From: an uncultured Sutterella sp.
Lineage (GTDB): Bacteria > Pseudomonadota > Gammaproteobacteria > Burkholderiales > Burkholderiaceae_F
Assembly (NCBI GenBank): GCA_900554675.1
Contig: USIM01000005.1
Location: 1-14,882 of the forward strand
Direction of reading: 5' to 3'
Length of the DNA: 14,882 bases
Shown here piece by piece: positions 8,008-14,795 of this stretch. The first letter of the stretch is position 1. Every line of letters begins with the position of its first letter. The notes beneath the pieces are model-generated. The model saw only the letters and a program-made list of their open reading frames with translations, had not been told where the DNA came from and did no database searches. A program made the position numbers and the translations under genes.

Positions 8008-8027
8008 TTCTTGCGCTAGCGCAAGAA
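8008..8027. repeat. Perfect 20-base palindrome in the IS left end
   Basis: TTCTTGCGCTAGCGCAAGAA is fully self-complementary. It lies 52 bases before the tnpA ATG. It fits the subterminal hairpin that TnpA recognises as single-stranded DNA, or a leader structure limiting tnpA translation. Confidence 0.7.
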
Positions 8028-8079
8028 ATTAACAATCGAGAACATTATAATATTTAACCATGTGTTGAATTATCTAACC

Positions 8080-8493
8080 ATGGTTAAAATCGTCTTTCAG
8101 CGTAACAGTGTCTATCAAACCGCTTACCATGCGGTTTGGTGTCCAAAATACAGAAAAGCTGTTCTTGTTGGTAATATCGCAACAGAAACAGAGCGTTTGA
8201 TCCGTGAGATTTGTACTCAAAGACAATGGGACGTCCTTGCACTTGAAATTCAACCTGACCATATCCACTTATTTGTTAGCTTGCCCCCGAGTATCTCCGT
8301 GGCAGAAGTGATGAAGATTCTTAAAGGATCAATAGCCAGAACCTTGTTTGTTAAATTCCCGGAATTAAAACAGAAGTTTTGGGGTGACCACCTGTGGTCT
8401 CCCTCTTATTACGTAGGAACGGCAGGTAACGTCAGTTCTGAAACCATTGAGCGATACATTGAAAGAACTGAACATATCAAAGGGCGCCGGTAA
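8080..8493 (+). CDS. tnpA: IS200-like Y1 transposase TnpA
   Basis: A single-strand DNA transposase of 137 residues from ATG 8080; GTG 8062 would add six. It has the REP-transposase fold: HAVWCPKYR near residue 17, the HUH motif PDHIHLFV (His61, His63) binding the metal, and the catalytic Tyr126 in IERYIE near the C-terminus. It works as a dimer, cutting at the foot of subterminal hairpins. No clear ribosome site precedes it, as is usual for tightly held IS200 transposases. A TATAAT box at 8046-8051 could serve transcription. All catalytic residues are present, so it is probably active. Confidence 0.95.
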   Translation: MVKIVFQRNSVYQTAYHAVWCPKYRKAVLVGNIATETERLIREICTQRQWDVLALEIQPDHIHLFVSLPPSISVAEVMKILKGSIARTLFVKFPELKQKFWGDHLWSPSYYVGTAGNVSSETIERYIERTEHIKGRR

Positions 8494-8512
8494 GTTAAAG
8501 GCTCCCATCAAA

Positions 8513-9652
8513 ATGACAACGACGGTCTGTGTCAAATTGGAAATGACACAAGAGGTTTCGCTCAAACTCGAAAAAACACGTCAATTGTATCGTGATGCAT
8601 GTAATTTTCTGGTTCCTTTCGCTCGCACGAATCCCAAAGAGCGAAACTGGCAACGCTTTAATTTGCATCACAAGGCTTATTACGCTCTAAGAGAAGCCAT
8701 TCCTAGCTTGGGCTCTCAGTTAGCTTGTAATGCGATTCGTTCGGTTTCGAGTGCTTACAAGACAAAATTATCCAATCAACCGCGTCAGAAAAAAGAGGAA
8801 GAGTTAAAAACGATTGTTTTTAAAAATCCTTCGATCCATTTAGATAAAAATACGATTCGCTATAGTGACGATCTTTCAACGGCAACCATTTTTACCGTAG
8901 AAGGACGAGTTTGCGTGAAGCTGTGCCCAGGTAACCATCAACTCAACGCCCTCAATAAGGGCAAGATGAAAGAATCAAATTTGGTCTTGCGTCGTTCTAA
9001 GCGTGGAACTTATTGGGCGTTGCATATTAGCGTAGAAAGCGAAACGGGTATTGAGGAATTAAAGCAAACCTTGTCAAAAAGTGCAGTGCTAGGTGTTGAT
9101 GTAGGAGAGAACAATATTGCTGCCATTTCAAATGGACAAATTTGGAAGGCGGGACAACTGAAATTCAAACGTGAAAAATACTTAGGGTTACGAGCTCGTT
9201 TACAGCGCAATGGCTCTCAGAGTGCAAGACAGCACTTAAAGAAAGCTTCGGGCCGAGAAAGACGACATGTGACCCATGAGAATCACGTGGTGAGTAAACA
9301 GGTTGTTGAACAAGCGATCAAACAAAATGCCTCAGTGATTGTGTTAGAGGATCTAACCCATATTCGAGAGCGGATCAAAGCTGGTAAACGTGTTAAAGCC
9401 AGACTCCACCGTTGGGCATTTAAAGAGCTTCAACAACAGATAGAGTATAAAGCTCACCGAAAGGGACTAAGTGTGATGTATGTGGATCCGAGATACACAT
9501 CGCAGACTTGTTCGACGTGTGGAGAAATTGGGAAGCGAACAAAACATCGTTTTGTTTGCCCAAGCTGTGGTCTCCGAGCCCACAGTGACTTAAATGCAAG
9601 TCAAAATTTGCAAGGATTGGGCTATCAGCTGATAGCTCAAGGGTTGTTGTAA
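8513..9652 (+). CDS. tnpB: TnpB, RNA-guided RuvC-like endonuclease of the IS200/IS605 element
   Basis: 379 residues from ATG 8513; an upstream TTG at 8447 inside tnpA is unlikely. The N-terminal helical/WED region begins VCVKLEMTQEVSLKLE. The RuvC triad is intact: Asp196 in GVDVGENN, Glu279 in VLEDL, and Asp359 in HSDLNASQN. A zinc finger inserts before the last Asp (Cys333, Cys336, Cys349, Cys352). TnpB proteins of this family bind a guide RNA made from the 3' end of the element and cut DNA next to a short motif, which helps the element persist. The length and complete active site suggest a working nuclease. The gene starts 19 bases after the tnpA stop, with a weak AAAGG ribosome site. Confidence 0.95.
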   Translation: MTTTVCVKLEMTQEVSLKLEKTRQLYRDACNFLVPFARTNPKERNWQRFNLHHKAYYALREAIPSLGSQLACNAIRSVSSAYKTKLSNQPRQKKEEELKTIVFKNPSIHLDKNTIRYSDDLSTATIFTVEGRVCVKLCPGNHQLNALNKGKMKESNLVLRRSKRGTYWALHISVESETGIEELKQTLSKSAVLGVDVGENNIAAISNGQIWKAGQLKFKREKYLGLRARLQRNGSQSARQHLKKASGRERRHVTHENHVVSKQVVEQAIKQNASVIVLEDLTHIRERIKAGKRVKARLHRWAFKELQQQIEYKAHRKGLSVMYVDPRYTSQTCSTCGEIGKRTKHRFVCPSCGLRAHSDLNASQNLQGLGYQLIAQGLL

Positions 9653-9730
9653 ACCGACCTAATGTTGAGTCTCGAAAGAGATGACAATAAATCAAAAGCT
9701 TGCGACTTAATGAGTCGCGTGTTGTTTACC
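9615..9730 (+). ncRNA. Probable omega (guide) RNA region at the 3' end of tnpB and IS right end
   Basis: Three hairpins are packed here: GCTATCAGCTGATAGC (9621-9636, inside the last tnpB codons), TCTC-GAAA-GAGA with a GNRA loop (9670-9681), and GCGACT-TAATG-AGTCGC (9702-9718). TnpB guide RNAs are made from exactly this position and end in a guide taken from the flanking DNA. The last stem also fits the right-end hairpin recognised by TnpA. Exact borders are not visible. Confidence 0.55.
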
Positions 9731-9785
9731 TTTTTCACACTTCAAAACATCAAGAAAATTTTTGTACAAATCGAAAAATCAAGCG

Positions 9786-9811
9786 TTTAGCCCTGTCTCT
9801 TACGGTACAAT
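9786..9811 (+). promoter_or_regulatory. Possible promoter of the PatZ-like operon
   Basis: A good -10 box, TACAAT (9806-9811), lies 37 bases before the ATG at 9849. No clean -35 is present at normal spacing (GTTTAG region). This is the only likely promoter between the IS right end and the gene. Confidence 0.35.
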
Positions 9812-9848
9812 AGACTGTTAATCTTTTGCTTATTTATTACTGTTTAAA

Positions 9849-12521
9849 ATGGTTTGCGCCCATCATTTAACCCCCGCTTTGATTCCTAATTCCGTGGCCG
9901 TGATCGGAGCCAGTGATCGAGCAGAGTCTCGAGGCACGGTTTTATGGAAAAGCCTCATGGATGGCAATTTCTCCGGCAAGGCCTATCCCGTCAATCCCAA
10001 GTACGATTTTCTTGGTGACGTGCCTTGCTACAAATCAATCAAAAACATTGAAGAACCCGTCGATTTAGCCGTTATTGCGACAAGCACCAAAGTCATTGAA
10101 AAGGTGCTCGAAGAGGTCGCCGCTAAAGGCACGCATTTTGTTGTTTTAACGCCTACCGAAGCCTCGGTAACGAGTAATCCCTCTTGGCAAGCTCTCATTG
10201 TTAATAAAGCACACTCTTTGGGCATTCGCCTAATTGGTACCGATTGCCTCGGCATTATGCGTCCGGAAATCGGTTTTAACGCAAGCTATTGGATGCAAAT
10301 TCCCAATAAAGGCAGCATTGGTTTTGCCGCCCAATCGGGTGTTATTTCCACTTCTGTGCTCTCTTATGCTCAAGCCAATGGTCTTGGCTTTTCATCCTTA
10401 GTCAATACGACCGATGAAATCGATGTCACGATGGATGAAGTGGTTGATTTCATGGCGCAAGACCGCGCTACGCGCGTCATCGTTTTGCACGTTGAAGGGA
10501 TTCGTAATCCTCGAGAATTTTTCTCGGCCGTTCGAGAAGCTGCCCGCGTAAAACCGGTCATCGTGTTGCGTGGCGGCAAGAGCTTACAAGCCGGCCAACT
10601 TTTGGCAAGCCGCATGTCGGTTCCAGCTGGTGACGATGATGCTTTCAATGCTCTTTTAGATCGTGCCGGTGCCATTCGCGTCTACGACTTGGATGAATTG
10701 TTAGCTGCCATTGAGATTTTCTCTTCTCGACGTCTTCCCCGTGCCAACCGTATCGGCATTATCAGTAACGGCTCTGGCTTTGGTGTGTTGGCCGCCGATG
10801 CTGCCAGCAAGTACGGCGTGAAATTAGCCAATCTCACGAGTGCAACGACGCAACGTTTGGGGCAACTTTTCGATAACCCCTTGCCCTTTACCAATCCGGT
10901 TGACCTTTGGGCCGATGCCGATCCTCGCCGCATGAAGCTCGCCTTAGACGCTTTAAATCAAGATGAAAACGTTGACGGCATTATTGTGATTGCAGCGCCG
11001 ACCTTTACCATGCCCGTCAAGCACCTCTGTGATGCCTTGTCGTACGCAACGGAATCCACCTATAAACCCGTTATTACCGCCTGGGTGGGTGAAGAGCAAG
11101 CCGTTACGGCTCGCCATCAATTGGATGCTCAACAAATTACGGCCATTAAGAGCCCTGAGCGTGCTGTTCAAGCTTTCTCATGGTTAAGTCGCCACGCAGA
11201 AAACCGCCGCTTTATTGCTGGTGCTGTCGCTGAAGGCAACGCTTTGTTGCCCATGAATATCCAAGCAGCGCAAGAACTCATTGGAAAAAAACTTCAAGAG
11301 CAAGACTTCACGCTCGATGAGTTGGAAACCAAGCGCATTTTGGCCTCCATGGGCCTTTCAACCGCAAGCGGTATTTTCACTACGTCTCCAGTAGAAGCTG
11401 CCGATGCGGCCCAATCTTTGGGATTCCCCGTTGTGTTGAAGGTTTTGGCTGAAGGCGTTGTTCATAAGAGTAACGTGGGCGGTGTGCGTCTTAATGTTCG
11501 CAATATCCAACAAGCTTTGGAAGAAAGTGAAGAGCTTTTAGAAAACGTTCGTACCAAAGCGCCTTACGCTCGCATTCGTGGCATTTTTGTTCAACGCCAA
11601 ATCAACGTTGAAAACGGACGAGAACTTCGCATTAACATTCAAACGGATTCCCGCTTTGGTCCGGTGATTCGCTTTGGTGCCGGCGGTCGCATGGGTGACA
11701 TCTATCAAGACAGTGCGTTAGAGCTTTTGCCTTTAACAGAGCCGCTTGCCAGAAAGTTAATTGAAAAACCGCAAATTGCTCAAAGTTTGAACAATTTCCG
11801 AGGCATGCCCGAAGTCAACAAGGACGCATTGGTCCAAGTTTTGCTTCGTTTATCCACTCTTGTGACGGAAATCCCGGCCATTCGCAATCTCAATATCGAT
11901 CCCCTCTTGGTGGACGAAGGTGGATGCGTTGTGCTTGATGCCCACATCGGTATTGCCGATATGCCGTTAAAGAAAGACCAACAGGCCTCTCACTTGATGC
12001 TCTCTCCCGCTCCTGTGTTCGATCACGAGTGGTTGCCGGTCAAAAACGGTTTTATTCAATTGCGTAGCATCCGTGAGCACGACTACGATGCGGTAAAAGC
12101 CTTCCTTTCTCGCTTGTCGCCGCAAACGGCCTATTTGCGATTCCATATTTCATCGACCGAATTGGCTCGAGAAAAGTTGGTGGAACTCACCAATATTGAC
12201 TACAACCGCGAAACGGCCATTGTCGCTTTTGACATGGATGCGCCGGAAGAAATCCGAGCCGTTGCTCGCTTTAAGCGCCTTTACGGTTCGTCGGTTGCCG
12301 AATTCGGCGTCATCGTTGAAGATGCATGGCAACAAAGAGGGCTTGCTCGCATTTTGATGACAACCTTGGCTCAAGAAGCTAAGAAAAAGAAAATTACGAA
12401 ACTTGTCGGCTATGTCCTCAAGGGTAACGAAGGTATGTTTGCCCTCATGAAGGCATTGGGCTATCAACGCCAAGAAGAAACCGACAACGACAACTTTATT
12501 ACTTTTACATTAACGCTCTAA
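9849..12521 (+). CDS. PatZ/Pat-type protein: NDP-forming acyl-CoA synthetase-like domains fused to a GNAT acetyltransferase
   Basis: 890 residues with the layout of E. coli PatZ (886). An N-terminal Rossmann CoA-binding domain has SVAVIGAS near residue 16. Two succinyl-CoA-ligase-like flavodoxin domains follow to about 460. An ATP-grasp domain (about 490-700) has PVVLKVLAEGVVHKS. The C-terminal GNAT domain is at about 735-890, with the acetyl-CoA loop QQRGLA. In true ADP-forming acetyl-CoA synthetases the phosphorylated His sits in SHTGSLAG; the aligned segment here is SRMSVPAG, with Arg255. So the synthetase part is probably a sensor or regulator and the protein a lysine acetyltransferase, as known for PatZ/Pat, which silence acetyl-CoA synthetase. 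ATG 9849 lacks a clear ribosome site. It is first in an operon, with 4 bases to the next gene. Architecture firm; target proteins unknown. Confidence 0.9.
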   Translation: MVCAHHLTPALIPNSVAVIGASDRAESRGTVLWKSLMDGNFSGKAYPVNPKYDFLGDVPCYKSIKNIEEPVDLAVIATSTKVIEKVLEEVAAKGTHFVVLTPTEASVTSNPSWQALIVNKAHSLGIRLIGTDCLGIMRPEIGFNASYWMQIPNKGSIGFAAQSGVISTSVLSYAQANGLGFSSLVNTTDEIDVTMDEVVDFMAQDRATRVIVLHVEGIRNPREFFSAVREAARVKPVIVLRGGKSLQAGQLLASRMSVPAGDDDAFNALLDRAGAIRVYDLDELLAAIEIFSSRRLPRANRIGIISNGSGFGVLAADAASKYGVKLANLTSATTQRLGQLFDNPLPFTNPVDLWADADPRRMKLALDALNQDENVDGIIVIAAPTFTMPVKHLCDALSYATESTYKPVITAWVGEEQAVTARHQLDAQQITAIKSPERAVQAFSWLSRHAENRRFIAGAVAEGNALLPMNIQAAQELIGKKLQEQDFTLDELETKRILASMGLSTASGIFTTSPVEAADAAQSLGFPVVLKVLAEGVVHKSNVGGVRLNVRNIQQALEESEELLENVRTKAPYARIRGIFVQRQINVENGRELRINIQTDSRFGPVIRFGAGGRMGDIYQDSALELLPLTEPLARKLIEKPQIAQSLNNFRGMPEVNKDALVQVLLRLSTLVTEIPAIRNLNIDPLLVDEGGCVVLDAHIGIADMPLKKDQQASHLMLSPAPVFDHEWLPVKNGFIQLRSIREHDYDAVKAFLSRLSPQTAYLRFHISSTELAREKLVELTNIDYNRETAIVAFDMDAPEEIRAVARFKRLYGSSVAEFGVIVEDAWQQRGLARILMTTLAQEAKKKKITKLVGYVLKGNEGMFALMKALGYQRQEETDNDNFITFTLTL

Positions 12522-12525
12522 AACT

Positions 12526-13287
12526 ATGTCCGACCTTAATGTTTCTATCGATCAAGGGATTTGCCAAATTGAAATTGCGCGTTTAGCCAATCGCAACGCT
12601 CTTGATGCCAAAAGCTGTGCAACGTTTGTTGAAATTTTGGTTCAAGCCCAAAAAGACGATGATGTTCACTGTGTGGTCATTCGAGGCCAAGACGCCATTT
12701 TCTGCGCTGGAGCCGACCTCAAGGAAACGCTTGAGCGAACCGATGTCACCGAAAGCGCTTATGACGCCTTGATTGAAGCGCTAATCGCCTTTGATAAACC
12801 CATTTTGGCCGCCGTTGAAGGGCCTTGCTTAGGTTTGGGCGTGGCGATTCTCTCTTATTGCGACATGGCTTACTGCTCTGAAAAGACGCTTTTCTCCATG
12901 CCGTTTACGGCTTTAGGCTTAACGCCTGAATACGGTCTTTCTCAAATTGCTATGAGTAAAGCCGGTTATCAAAAGGCCGCTGAAAAACTTTTATTAAGTG
13001 AACCGATTTCTGCCATTGAAGCCAGTGAAATGGGTTTGATTACCGGCATTTGTAAGCCCGGCGAAGTCGTCCAAGAAACGCTTAACCGCGCAGCTCGCTT
13101 AACGCAAATGCCCTTGGGTAGTCTTCGTGCAACCAAGAAACTCTTGCGTCGTCACTTAGCCCAACAAATTCGCTCTACGCTCACAATGGAAAAAGAACAA
13201 ACGCTCTTGCGCCTTCAAGCCAATGAAACGAAGGAAGCGATTGCTGCCTTCCAAGAAGGTCGTAAGCCCGACTTTAGTCGTTGTTAA
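12526..13287 (+). CDS. Crotonase-family protein, enoyl-CoA isomerase-like
   Basis: 253 residues, soluble, crotonase fold: FCAGADL at 59-65 gives one oxyanion-hole amide, and EGPCLGLG at 98-105 the other. Of the two Glu used by enoyl-CoA hydratase, the first position is Ala107 and the second Phe127, so simple hydratase activity is unlikely. A Glu at 135 in LTPEYG sits where delta3,delta2-enoyl-CoA isomerases carry their catalytic acid. I therefore favour an isomerase or a related acyl-CoA reaction, while databases may simply call it enoyl-CoA hydratase. It starts 4 bases after the PatZ-like stop and ends 11 bases before the GltL-like gene, so all three are likely co-transcribed. No other beta-oxidation gene is in the window. 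Confidence 0.88.
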   Translation: MSDLNVSIDQGICQIEIARLANRNALDAKSCATFVEILVQAQKDDDVHCVVIRGQDAIFCAGADLKETLERTDVTESAYDALIEALIAFDKPILAAVEGPCLGLGVAILSYCDMAYCSEKTLFSMPFTALGLTPEYGLSQIAMSKAGYQKAAEKLLLSEPISAIEASEMGLITGICKPGEVVQETLNRAARLTQMPLGSLRATKKLLRRHLAQQIRSTLTMEKEQTLLRLQANETKEAIAAFQEGRKPDFSRC

Positions 13288-13298
13288 GGAAATTCTCA

Positions 13299-14024
13299 AT
13301 GATTGAAATTCGCAATATCAGCAAGTGGTACTCTGAGTCGTTTCAAGTCTTAAAAAATTGTTCGGCCACGGTCGACAAAGGTGAAGTCGTTGTGGTGTGT
13401 GGCCCTTCGGGTTCCGGCAAATCGACATTGATTAAATGTGTTAACGCCTTGGAACCTTTTCAAGAAGGAGAAATCATTGTCAATGGCATCAATGTGGGCG
13501 ATCCCAAAACCGATTTACCCAAATTGCGTCAACACATTGGCATGGTGTTCCAACACTTTGAGCTTTTCCCTCACTTGTCGATCACTGACAATTTGGCCTT
13601 GGCACAAATGAAGGTTTTAGGACGCACTCGAGAAGAAGCAGTCAAACGCGGCTTGGAATTACTGGCCCGAGTGCACTTAGAAGATCATGCGAATAAATTC
13701 CCCGGTCAACTCTCTGGCGGTCAACAACAGCGCGTGGCCATTGCTCGTGCTTTGGCCATGGATCCGGTGTGCATGCTCTTTGACGAACCGACCTCTGCAC
13801 TTGACCCGGAAATGATTAACGAAGTGCTCGACGTTATGGTCAAGCTCGCGCAGGAAGGCATGACGATGGTATGCGTCACCCACGAAATGGGTTTTGCCCG
13901 CGAAGTGGCCGACCGCATCGTCTTTATGGATCAGGGGCAAATCCTTGAAGTGGCGCCTCCGGCCAAGTTCTTCTCCGATCCCGAGCATCCTCGCCTACAG
14001 CAGTTCCTCAAGCAGATTCTGTAA
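13299..14024 (+). CDS. gltL: Polar amino acid (glutamate/aspartate-type) ABC transporter ATP-binding protein
   Basis: The nucleotide-binding subunit of a PAAT-family importer, on the cytoplasmic side of the membrane. 241 residues, the same length as E. coli GltL, which it follows closely. Walker [10 protein letters not shown] is at 35-43, the Q-loop in [10 protein letters not shown], signature LSGGQQQR from 138, Walker B with [16 protein letters not shown], and the switch His in VTHEMGF. I use ATG 13299 with AAGGA eight bases upstream; a TTG at 13281 overlapping the previous gene is less likely. No binding protein or permease gene is adjacent, so its partners must be elsewhere. Gln codons switch from CAA in the first part to mostly CAG in the last third. 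Being orphaned, its exact substrate is an inference from similarity. Confidence 0.92.
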   Translation: MIEIRNISKWYSESFQVLKNCSATVDKGEVVVVCGPSGSGKSTLIKCVNALEPFQEGEIIVNGINVGDPKTDLPKLRQHIGMVFQHFELFPHLSITDNLALAQMKVLGRTREEAVKRGLELLARVHLEDHANKFPGQLSGGQQQRVAIARALAMDPVCMLFDEPTSALDPEMINEVLDVMVKLAQEGMTMVCVTHEMGFAREVADRIVFMDQGQILEVAPPAKFFSDPEHPRLQQFLKQIL

Positions 14025-14030
14025 AGAAGA

Positions 14031-14082
14031 TTGGAGGGGGAAGGAGAACCTTTCTCCAGTAAGGTCCTCCTTCCCCCTCCAA
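14031..14082 (+). terminator. Long stable hairpin just after the GltL-like gene
   Basis: The arms at 14031-14050 and 14063-14082 pair at 19 of 20 positions around a 12-base loop. The stem is purine-rich on one side (TTGGAGGGGGAAGGAG) and pyrimidine-rich on the other. It begins 7 bases after the stop. No T-run follows, so it is not a standard intrinsic terminator. It may protect the mRNA 3' end or be an inserted repeat. Confidence 0.6.
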
Positions 14083-14258
14083 ACCTCCCCCCTTCCTCTC
14101 CCACGACTTTCGCGTTTATCGAATCCCCCACTCGGGTTTCCCACTCATGGGAACCTGTGTTATGGCATTGGGCCTATTGGTATTTATTGGAACAATGAGG
14201 AGTCAGGGCAACAAAGGCATTGGGGACATATTTCTTTCTGGAAAGCTCCGTGTGGAAT
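14083..14258. other. Intergenic stretch without a convincing gene
   Basis: It starts with a pyrimidine-rich run (CCTCCCCCCTTCCTCTCCC). A small imperfect hairpin (GGTTTCCCA / TGGGAACC) lies near 14135-14154. A 37-codon ORF from ATG 14147 to TAA 14258-14260 has a hydrophobic start (MALGLLVFIG) but no ribosome site. I see no tRNA, no protein family and no mobile-element remnant. Confidence 0.4.
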
Positions 14259-14288
14259 AAAAAAGCGCAAGGGAAATTCCCCTTACGC
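14259..14288 (-). terminator. Minus-strand rho-independent terminator
   Basis: Read on the minus strand, GCGTAAGGG pairs with CCCTTGCGC (nine pairs, one G-U, six-base loop) and TTTTTT follows directly. It lies downstream of the Cys-rich gene and backs up the bidirectional hairpin at 14311-14373. Confidence 0.7.
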
Positions 14289-14310
14289 AGACTATCAATC
14301 AGCCGTTTCT

Positions 14311-14373
14311 AAAAAAACGGAGGAAGAGCGTGCAAGGGATACCCACCTTACCAATCTTCCTCCGTTCTTTTTT
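14311..14373. terminator. Bidirectional terminator with a long loop
   Basis: A 12-bp perfect stem, AACGGAGGAAGA (14316-14327) with TCTTCCTCCGTT (14355-14366), is flanked by an A-run on the left and CTTTTTT on the right. The 27-base loop can form a small inner AAGG/CCTT hairpin. It can end the operon on the plus strand and the Cys-rich gene on the minus strand. Confidence 0.8.
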
Positions 14374-14426
14374 GGCTTGGAGCTTTTCGACTTTGAACTG
14401 TTTCAAAAACAATCCGCTCTCATCCC

Positions 14427-14639
14427 TTACTTTGAACAACCGCAACCGCCGGAAGATGTACCGTCGGACTTGTCCGAGCAGCATCCGGTCTTCTTCCCAT
14501 AGGTCACTTCACCGGTTCCCATGTTGAAGTTGACTTCGACATCTTCGCCTTCGGGCGTGGTGACAACCGTGCTCTTGCTGGCCATGCAGTCAGGGCTCTG
14601 ATTCTTATCGTCTTTCGTATTATTGCAGCAGCATCCCAT
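14427..14639 (-). CDS. Small cysteine-rich protein, function unknown
   Basis: 70 residues with eight or nine Cys in clusters: MGCCC at the start, DC at about 18, GCCS near 53, and GCGCSK at the end. The middle (VVTTPEGEDVEVNFNMGTGEVTYG) looks like a short beta hairpin. No signal peptide, membrane segment or recognised domain. Clustered Cys-Cys and CGC suggest metal binding or redox, which is inference only. ATG 14639 has GGGAG seven bases upstream, a strong ribosome site. A longer ORF in another frame over the same bases (14504-14749) lacks such support. Two terminators lie downstream, so it is a single-gene transcript. Confidence 0.68.
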   Translation of the reverse strand: MGCCCNNTKDDKNQSPDCMASKSTVVTTPEGEDVEVNFNMGTGEVTYGKKTGCCSDKSDGTSSGGCGCSK

Positions 14640-14708
14640 TGTCTTGCTCCCTTGGAGTAAAAAGTGTTCGCGCCGCGCGCGTCGAGCGTCATTAGCCTTA
14701 GCGTTAAG

Positions 14709-14736
14709 TATTTAGGATTGGTTCTTAAGAAGTCAA
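14709..14736 (-). promoter_or_regulatory. Possible promoter of the Cys-rich gene
   Basis: On the minus strand a TTGACT -35 (14731-14736) is 16 bases from a weak TAAATA -10 (14709-14714). The start codon is about 70 bases further on, after a GC-rich leader able to fold (GCGCGCGGCGCG area). Confidence 0.4.
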
Positions 14737-14795
14737 GCTCCCAGAGCATGATTCTTTCCCATACGCTGCGAATCTCTCACAGCGGAGCCTCCTCC

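Larger units (their letters stand above)
7970..9729 (+). mobile_element. IS200/IS605-family insertion sequence with tnpA and tnpB
   Basis: A complete-looking element in the intergenic space between mtnA and the PatZ-like gene. It encodes a Y1 HUH transposase and a TnpB in the same direction, with overlapping or adjacent ends. Hairpins lie before tnpA (7970-8027) and after tnpB (9702-9718). Such elements move as single-stranded circles, have no terminal inverted repeats and make no target duplication. The ends given are therefore approximate: left near the first hairpin, right at about TTTAC after the last one. Gln CAG and Leu CTA/TTA codons are more frequent here than in the neighbouring EF-G-like gene and aspS, consistent with foreign origin. 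No resident gene appears broken. Confidence 0.8.

Noticed and set aside
8447..8512. TTG-started extension of tnpB into tnpA
   Set aside because: The extra 22 residues are the shifted end of tnpA; ATG 8513 begins the normal TnpB N-terminus.
13894..14502. 202-codon plus-strand ORF over the GltL end and the intergenic region
   Set aside because: It begins inside the ATPase gene in another frame, crosses three hairpins and runs antisense into the Cys-rich gene; low-complexity Pro/Ser content and no family.
14504..14749. 81-codon minus-strand ORF overlapping the Cys-rich gene
   Set aside because: It has no ribosome site and covers the probable promoter and leader; the 70-residue frame has a strong GGGAG and organised Cys.
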